The notes under the pieces were generated by a model. That model searched no databases. It was not told the origin of the DNA and worked only from the letters and a program-made list of their open reading frames with translations. This document shows, in pieces, positions 34,777 through 40,213 of a stretch of 40,213 nt of DNA (the first letter of the stretch is position 1; every line of letters begins with the position of its first letter). Source of the stretch: an uncultured SAR116 cluster alpha proteobacterium (lineage in GTDB: Bacteria; Pseudomonadota; Alphaproteobacteria; Puniceispirillales; Marisalimonadaceae); NCBI GenBank assembly GCA_902616615.1, contig CACMTN010000013.1, forward strand, positions 1-40,213, read 5' to 3'. Position numbers and translations under genes: made by a program.

Positions 34777-35946
34777 TTAATTCAAGGCTGGCTCTAATCT
34801 ATCCATAATTTCTTTTATGAAACTTTGTTTGGCTGCAAAACATATTCTTAAATGACCTTCACCTGACTCTCCAAACGCAATGCCTGGTGCTACCCCAACA
34901 TTAGTATCAATAATTAATTTTTTTGCAAATTCTAAAGAATCTTTTATATCCTTTACTTTAAAAAAAGCATAAAATGCAGCTTCTGGAATACTGCACTCAA
35001 CTCGCTTCCACTCAACTAATCTTTGAAACATTATATCTCTAGATTTTTTTAAATTTAGACGTACTTCTTTTGTAAGAAGCTTGTAGTTTTGCAATGCTGA
35101 TATTAGACCATTTTGAAGAAACTCTGGCACACCCGTTGTTGTTATTTGGACTAATTTAGCTATATGAGACCCTAACTCTTCAGGATGTGTTATCCAACCT
35201 ATTCTCCATCCTGTCATATTGAAGCTCTTTGAAGCTGAGTTGATGACTATTAATTTATCAGTTGGCTTAGATAATTGAAGAAAACTTGGTGATACATCAT
35301 CATTAAACATTATTTGATGATAAACTTCATCAGAAATTAACCAGCATCCCATTTCTCGCACATGATTAAATAGGATTTCTTGCTGTATTTTTGACATCAC
35401 CCATCCTGTTGGATTTCCAGGACTATTTACAAAAACCATTTTTGTTTTTTGCGTAATTGTACTCAATAGTTTTTCAAAATCTAATATCCATTGACTATCT
35501 TTTAATCTTAATGAAACTTCTTTTATATTACCTTTTCTTAACAAAACTGACGACCTTATGTTAGGCCATACAGGACCAACCATCACAACTTCATCACCAT
35601 CACTGATAATTAAATCACAAATTAACCTTAGCCCCATCATTCCACCTGTGACAACACTATGATGTTCAGGCTTCGTATTGATATTAAAAACTTCATTCAT
35701 ATATTTTGAGATTTCTGATCGTAATTGAGGTACACCGTTTTGATATGTATAAAATGTTTTTCCTTGATTTAAAGCTTCAATAGTTTTGTTATTAATTAAA
35801 TTACTTGTGGATGTATCGCCTTCTCCAAACCAAGCAGGATAGATATAATTTCTACTCTCTAATTGGTATTTTCTTCCAAAATTTGCAATTTGCATAATTG
35901 CAGTTTCTTTAAAAGAAATTATTTCTTCGTTTAAATTTTCTAACAA
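34777..35946 (-). CDS. Class I PLP-dependent aminotransferase
   Basis: A 389-residue fold-type I aminotransferase. The motifs are YTYQNGVPQLRSEISKY (66-82), VNSPGNPTGWV (173-183), Asp206 in LISDEVYH and the PLP Lys240 in NSASKSFNMTGWRIGW, with a C-terminal Arg in GHLRICFA. It is close to but clearly distinct from the 20.3 kb aspartate-type enzyme; wording such as GPVWPNIRSSVLL suggests another substrate group, unidentified. It lies eight bases after the alaS stop and so is probably read from the alaS transcript. It is convergent with the unrecognised 454-residue gene, with two bases between stops. Confidence 0.85.
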   Translation of the reverse strand: MLENLNEEIISFKETAIMQIANFGRKYQLESRNYIYPAWFGEGDTSTSNLINNKTIEALNQGKTFYTYQNGVPQLRSEISKYMNEVFNINTKPEHHSVVTGGMMGLRLICDLIISDGDEVVMVGPVWPNIRSSVLLRKGNIKEVSLRLKDSQWILDFEKLLSTITQKTKMVFVNSPGNPTGWVMSKIQQEILFNHVREMGCWLISDEVYHQIMFNDDVSPSFLQLSKPTDKLIVINSASKSFNMTGWRIGWITHPEELGSHIAKLVQITTTGVPEFLQNGLISALQNYKLLTKEVRLNLKKSRDIMFQRLVEWKRVECSIPEAAFYAFFKVKDIKDSLEFAKKLIIDTNVGVAPGIAFGESGEGHLRICFAAKQSFIKEIMDRLEPALN

Positions 35947-35954
35947 TATATTCT

Positions 35955-38627
35955 CTAAATTTTAACTTTAATATAATCTTTTATCTTATTAATAGCTTGT
36001 AGACTATTTTTTGGATCTGATCCTCCAGATTGAGCCATATCCGGTCTTCCACCACCTCCCTTACCTCCTAAAATTGCTGAAACTTCATTTACCATTTCTA
36101 CTGCACTAAATTTAGAAGTAAGTGATTTATCTACAGCAACGACTATAGAAGCTTTATTATCAATTTTACTAATTAAACAAACAATATTTGAATTGTTATT
36201 TTTGATAAAATTTTCTGCGTTAGGCTTTAACTCTTTAACTACTAAATCATCATATATTTTATACTCAAATACTATTCCATTTAGTGTTTCTTTAGTTGAA
36301 TTATTATCATAATTAAGATGTGATTTATTTTTAAGAAGCTTTAATTCCTTATTTATTTTTTGATTTTCTGAGACTAATTGCTCAATTTTTTTTGTGATTT
36401 GAGTACTATTTGTTTTTAGAGAAGAAGAAATATATCTAATTTTGTCTATCTCGTTGTTATAATAGTTTATTGCAGCCACATTTGTTAAGGCTTCAATTCT
36501 ACGAACTCCAGATGAAACACCAGTCTCTGATAATATTTTAAAGGTTGAAATTTCAGATGTGTTTTTTACATGTGTGCCTCCACATAATTCAACTGACCAA
36601 GCCTCTCTATCATTATCTATACTTTTTCCAATTGATACTACTCTGACTTCATCTCCATATTTTTCACCAAATAGAGCTATAGCTCCTTTTTCAATAGCCT
36701 TATCGGGAGACATAACTTTAGTGCTAACTTTATCGTTACAAAATATTCTATAATTTACTTCATCTTCAATTTCTTTAATTAATTCTGAAGAAATTGGTTT
36801 TTGATGACTAAAGTCAAATCTTAGTTTTTCATTAGTAACCAATGAACCTTTCTGCGCGACATGCAAACCTAATTTTTGTCTCAATGCTTCATGAAGAAGA
36901 TGAGTTGCTGAATGATGTGAACATATTTGTTTTCTAAAATCTAAATCTATTACTTGGTTAATTATATCACCAACTGTGATTTTTCCTGATAGAATTTCTA
37001 TTGTTGAAACAAAAATAATTTTACCGTTTCCAACAGTTATTTTTTTTGAATTTAAAATATTAGCCTTAAAATTTTTTCCTATTATAACTCCTTTATCAGA
37101 TATCTGACCACCAGATTCAGCATAAAAAATTGTCTCATTGCATATAATATCAACTTGTTCATTAGCTGAAACATTATCTACAATTTTATTATTTTTTATA
37201 ATTAAATTAATTATAGTTTCAAAAGTATTTTCATCATATCCTCTAAAGTTAGTAGGAGGTAAATCTAATAATAATTTTAAAATATCTTGATTATAAGCAT
37301 CATCACCTGAGCCTGACCAAGCCTTTCTTGCTTTGATTTTTTGTTCATTCATACATTTTTGAAAACCCTGGTGATCAACTTTCCAGCCATATGATCTTAA
37401 TACATCTTCTGTCAAATCTAATGGAAAGCCGTAGGTATCATATAATTCAAAAGCTTTTTGACCAGAAAGTACACCTGGAGAAACTTTCACATCTATTTCA
37501 TTCATTAACAAACTCATACCCCTATCAAGGGTATCTTTAAATTTAATTTCTTCATCCTTTATTGTGTTTTCTATAGTTAATTGTTGAGTAATTAATTCTG
37601 GAAAAGCATCACCCATTTGTTCAATTAAAGATTGAACTAACTTGAATATCACTGGATTACTTGCGCCTAAAAGATGCGTGTGGCGCATTGCTCTTCTCAT
37701 TATTCTTCTTAAAACGTATCCTCGGCCTTCATTGCTAGGTACAACTCCTTCAGCAATTAAAAAAGAAATTGATCTTAAATGATCCGCTACAACTCTATGA
37801 GATACAATATTTTCTTTTGTTTTTTCTACACCTGTAACTAATGAAGAAGCCTCAACTAGATCTTTCATCATGTCTGTCTCATAATTATTATGAGTGTTTT
37901 GTAGAACGGCTGATATTCTTTCCAAACCCATTCCTGTATCAATACTTGGCTTAGGTAAATTAACTCTTTCATTTTTTGAAATTTGTTCAAATTGCATAAA
38001 CACTAAATTCCATATTTCAATAAATCTATCACCATCTTCATTTTTAGAGCCAGGAGGTCCTCCTTCAATTAAAGGACCATGATCGTAAAATATTTCTGAA
38101 CATGGACCACAAGGACCTGTGTCGCCCATACTCCAAAAATTATCACTGGTACTAATTTTGATTATTTTTTTATCACTTAATCCAGAAATTTTTTTCCATA
38201 AATTTTCAGCCTCTGTATCATCATGAAAAATTGTAACTAGCAATTTTTCTTTTGGTATTTCATACTCTTTTGTTAATAATTCCCAAGCTTGAAATATTGC
38301 TTTCTCTTTGAAATAATCTCCAAATGAAAAATTACCTAACATTTCAAAAAATGTATGATGTCTAGCCGTTCTGCCTACATTTTCAAGATCATTATGCTTT
38401 CCACCAGCACGTAAACACTTTTGTGAACTAACAGCTCTTTTGTAATCTCTTATTTCTAACCCAGTAAAAACATTTTTAAACTGAACCATACCAGCATTTG
38501 TAAAAAGTAGAGTTGGATCATTGTTCGGCACAAGATTACTGGAAGTTATAACCTCATGATCATTTTTATTAAAATAATTTATGAACTTAGAACGAATTGC
38601 ATTTACTGAATTTTTAGTTTTATTCAT
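35955..38627 (-). CDS. alaS: Alanyl-tRNA synthetase
   Basis: An 890-residue enzyme of normal length. The class II aminoacylation core starts at IRSKFINYF and includes FTNAGMVQFK, RHHTFFEMLGNFSFGDYF and GMGLERI. The editing domain has the zinc motif HHSATHLLHEAL (HxxxH) and CGGTHVKNT (CxxxH). The C-terminal C-Ala domain ends with LGGKGGGGRPDMAQSGG, the Gly-rich oligomer/tRNA elbow-binding segment. It charges tRNA-Ala and hydrolyses misacylated Ser/Gly. recA lies 71 bases upstream, a common alphaproteobacterial neighbour. No clear Shine-Dalgarno precedes the ATG at 38627. Confidence 0.97.
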   Translation of the reverse strand: MNKTKNSVNAIRSKFINYFNKNDHEVITSSNLVPNNDPTLLFTNAGMVQFKNVFTGLEIRDYKRAVSSQKCLRAGGKHNDLENVGRTARHHTFFEMLGNFSFGDYFKEKAIFQAWELLTKEYEIPKEKLLVTIFHDDTEAENLWKKISGLSDKKIIKISTSDNFWSMGDTGPCGPCSEIFYDHGPLIEGGPPGSKNEDGDRFIEIWNLVFMQFEQISKNERVNLPKPSIDTGMGLERISAVLQNTHNNYETDMMKDLVEASSLVTGVEKTKENIVSHRVVADHLRSISFLIAEGVVPSNEGRGYVLRRIMRRAMRHTHLLGASNPVIFKLVQSLIEQMGDAFPELITQQLTIENTIKDEEIKFKDTLDRGMSLLMNEIDVKVSPGVLSGQKAFELYDTYGFPLDLTEDVLRSYGWKVDHQGFQKCMNEQKIKARKAWSGSGDDAYNQDILKLLLDLPPTNFRGYDENTFETIINLIIKNNKIVDNVSANEQVDIICNETIFYAESGGQISDKGVIIGKNFKANILNSKKITVGNGKIIFVSTIEILSGKITVGDIINQVIDLDFRKQICSHHSATHLLHEALRQKLGLHVAQKGSLVTNEKLRFDFSHQKPISSELIKEIEDEVNYRIFCNDKVSTKVMSPDKAIEKGAIALFGEKYGDEVRVVSIGKSIDNDREAWSVELCGGTHVKNTSEISTFKILSETGVSSGVRRIEALTNVAAINYYNNEIDKIRYISSSLKTNSTQITKKIEQLVSENQKINKELKLLKNKSHLNYDNNSTKETLNGIVFEYKIYDDLVVKELKPNAENFIKNNNSNIVCLISKIDNKASIVVAVDKSLTSKFSAVEMVNEVSAILGGKGGGGRPDMAQSGGSDPKNSLQAINKIKDYIKVKI

Positions 38628-38697
38628 GTGTTAAACTAGCTTATTATCTACACCTCTTGATAACATCAATTTAACAAAATACAAAACTACAATAAAA

Positions 38698-39768
38698 TTA
38701 TTTTTCTTCTTCAGGAATTTGTTGGTCTGGATTCATTAGAATTTCTTCGACTAGAACTGTATTTCCTTTAATTTTATCCTCTATTTCTGTAGCGATCTCA
38801 GAATTTTCGTTAAGAAAGTTTTTAACATTTTCTCTGCCCTGACCTATCCTTTGATCATTATATGAAAACCATGACCCAGATTTCTCAATTATATCTGCAG
38901 ATACTCCTAGATCGACTATCTCACCATTTTTAGAAATGCCTTCACCATACATAATATCAAACTCAACTGTTCTAAATGGAGGCGCAACCTTATTTTTTAC
39001 AACTTTAACTCTAGTTTGATTCCCTATTATATCATCTTTGTCTTTAATTGCTCCAATTCTTCTTATATCCAATCTAACAGATGCATAAAACTTAAGAGCA
39101 TTTCCACCTGAAGTTGTTTCTGGGTTACCAAACATAATTCCTATTTTTTGTCTAATCTGATTAATAAATATTACTAAACAATTGGACTTAGAAATTGATG
39201 AAGTTAACTTTCTTAAAGCTTGACTCATCAATCTAGCTTGTAAACCCATATGACTATCACCCATGTCCCCTTCTAGTTCAGCTCTTGGAACTAATGCTGC
39301 TACAGAATCAACTACTAAAACGGATATAGCCCCTGATCTAACTAATGTATCAGCGATTTCCAATGCCTGTTCTCCTGCATCAGGTTGAGAAATTAATAAA
39401 TCATCAATATTTACTCCTAATTTTTTTGCATATACTGGATCAAGAGCATGTTCTGCATCAACAAATGCACAAGTTCCTCCTGTTTTTTGCGCTTCTGCTA
39501 CAACATGCAGTGCTAGCGTTGTTTTACCTGAACTTTCAGGTCCATAAATTTCTACAATTCTTCCTTTAGGCAAACCACCTATACCAAGAGCTATATCTAG
39601 ACCTAGTGAACCGGTAGATATAGCTTGCACATCTAAATTTTCTCCAGATGTGCCTAACTTCATAACAGAACCTTTACCAAAAGCTTTTTCTATCTGTCCT
39701 ATTGCAGACTCTAAAGCTATGTTTCTATCTTTATCTTGATTTGACATTTTAATAACCTCAGCACTCAT
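38698..39768 (-). CDS. recA: RecA recombinase
   Basis: A 356-residue RecA. Walker [13 protein letters not shown], Walker [11 protein letters not shown], the L1/L2 DNA-binding loops ([40 protein letters not shown]) and the acidic C-terminus ([11 protein letters not shown]) are all present. RecA drives homologous recombination and co-protease activation of LexA in the SOS response. Start choice: the ATG at 39768 lies seven bases after GGAG. An upstream ATG at 39789 would bury that site. A downstream ATG at 39747 with GAGG eight bases before it is the other possibility and best matches the conserved N-terminus. An SOS operator and sigma-70-like promoter lie just upstream. Confidence 0.97.
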   Translation of the reverse strand: MSAEVIKMSNQDKDRNIALESAIGQIEKAFGKGSVMKLGTSGENLDVQAISTGSLGLDIALGIGGLPKGRIVEIYGPESSGKTTLALHVVAEAQKTGGTCAFVDAEHALDPVYAKKLGVNIDDLLISQPDAGEQALEIADTLVRSGAISVLVVDSVAALVPRAELEGDMGDSHMGLQARLMSQALRKLTSSISKSNCLVIFINQIRQKIGIMFGNPETTSGGNALKFYASVRLDIRRIGAIKDKDDIIGNQTRVKVVKNKVAPPFRTVEFDIMYGEGISKNGEIVDLGVSADIIEKSGSWFSYNDQRIGQGRENVKNFLNENSEIATEIEDKIKGNTVLVEEILMNPDQQIPEEEK

Positions 39769-39824
39769 TCTCTTTCTCCTTACTGACATACGATTACAAT
39801 TCTTTCAACTAATAAATATTGTAT

Positions 39825-39853
39825 AAAATATTCACCTTTTGTTCTTTTGTCAA
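39825..39853 (-). promoter_or_regulatory. recA: recA promoter (sigma-70 type)
   Basis: On the minus strand a perfect -35 TTGACA (39853-39848) is followed after 17 bases by TATTTT (39830-39825) as -10. Transcription would begin near 39818, about 50 bases before the recA start. The LexA box lies five bases upstream of the -35, and one further GAAC half-site lies inside the spacer. Confidence 0.7.
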
Positions 39854-39858
39854 CATAT

Positions 39859-39873
39859 GTTCGCTTTTTGTTC
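39859..39873. promoter_or_regulatory. Alphaproteobacterial SOS box (LexA operator), GTTC-N7-GTTC
   Basis: GTTC at 39859-39862 and GTTC at 39870-39873 are separated by exactly seven bases; read on the recA strand this is GAAC-N7-GAAC. This direct repeat is the established LexA binding motif of Alphaproteobacteria. A third GTTC lies at 39841-39844. The site is next to the recA -35, so LexA repression of recA is the expected function. Confidence 0.85.
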
Positions 39874-39904
39874 TTATGTTGTTAGAATTAAAACTTATTA
39901 GAAA

Positions 39905-40213
39905 TTATTCGTCTTTATGAATTTTTTCCATTTTTTCATGTCGTTCCTGTGCATCAACACTTAGTGATGCAATTGGTCTTGCTTTCAAACGACCTAATCC
40001 AATCGGCTCACCTGTTTCTTCACAATATCCATATGTTTTTAAATCTATTCTTCTTAATGCAGCGTCGATTTTGCTAATAAGTTTTCTTTCTCTATCTCTA
40101 GTTCGTAACTGAATAGATGCGTCTGATTCTACTTGGGCTCTATCAGCCATATCAGGTCTTTGTAAACCTTCAGCAGATAGGGAGCCTTTGGTATCAGTTG
40201 CCTCATTGAGTAA
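39905..40213 (-). CDS. dksA: DksA-family RNA polymerase-binding regulator, 5' end cut by window edge
   Basis: The frame is open to the right edge (102 codons visible, ending in a TAA at 39905). It covers the end of the coiled coil (LNEATDTKGSLS, QRPDMADRAQVESDAS) and the globular C-terminal domain (YGYCEETGEPIGLGRLKARP, SVDAQERHEKMEK). DksA binds the RNA polymerase secondary channel and, with ppGpp, adjusts rRNA and amino-acid promoters. The classic four-Cys zinc finger is reduced to one Cys, as in many alphaproteobacterial DksA proteins, which are described as functional without zinc. It is upstream of recA on the same strand, with about 50 bases to the SOS-box region. Confidence 0.9.
   Translation of the reverse strand, partial: LLNEATDTKGSLSAEGLQRPDMADRAQVESDASIQLRTRDRERKLISKIDAALRRIDLKTYGYCEETGEPIGLGRLKARPIASLSVDAQERHEKMEKIHKDE

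Overview
The window looks like a chromosomal segment of a streamlined, strongly AT-rich alphaproteobacterium, probably a free-living marine-type lineage. Evidence for Alphaproteobacteria: a GcrA cell-cycle regulator, an alphaproteobacterial-type LexA operator (GTTC-N7-GTTC) in front of recA, the tig-clpP-clpX-lon-hup gene order, recA next to alaS, and a DksA with a single cysteine in its zinc-finger region. tRNA-His has a template-encoded G-1 facing C73, the canonical bacterial state. That argues against the Rhizobiales/Rhodobacterales/Caulobacterales branch, which lost it. The lineage and habitat statements are inference; no rRNA gene is present. No phage, insertion sequence or CRISPR array was seen. 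Intergenic gaps are short and several convergent genes end within 0-2 bases of each other.

Layout. 1-1.9 kb: a minus-strand sensory cluster (GAF protein, small alpha/beta-barrel-like protein, and a two-domain cyclic-nucleotide-binding protein cut by the window edge). 2-7.3 kb: minus-strand metabolic genes (succinate-semialdehyde-type dehydrogenase, HisC-like aminotransferase, VOC protein, Bcr/CflA-like exporter, and an amidohydrolase interrupted by one in-frame amber codon). 7.4-10.3 kb: tRNA-Asp, then a cobalamin-riboswitch-controlled unit of a BtuB-like receptor and a small DUF6580-like membrane protein. 10.4-12.7 kb: an epimerase-like protein, ferredoxin-NADP reductase and an SDR that lacks the catalytic tyrosine. 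12.8-20.1 kb: tRNA-Val, a methyltransferase, then the proteostasis block HU, Lon, ClpX, ClpP, trigger factor, with tRNA-Leu and tRNA-His upstream.

20.2-26.7 kb is plus strand: an aspartate-type aminotransferase, the nitrogen-control pair glnB-glnA with a strong terminator, parE and a DEAD-box helicase. 26.7-31 kb is a minus-strand run msrB, aroE-like, gcrA, pepN. 31-32.7 kb holds a LysM envelope protein and a CDP-alcohol phosphatidyltransferase. A LOG-family gene and an unrecognised 454-residue protein follow on the plus strand. The right end is minus strand: an aminotransferase, alaS, recA with its SOS control region, and the 3' part of dksA.

Most of the window is housekeeping. The points most worth a second look are the unrecognised 454-aa protein, the B12-controlled membrane protein with a readable translational switch in the leader, the amber-interrupted amidohydrolase, the triple GAAC array at recA, and two enzymes (SDR and AroE-like) that keep their folds but lack hallmark catalytic or binding residues.
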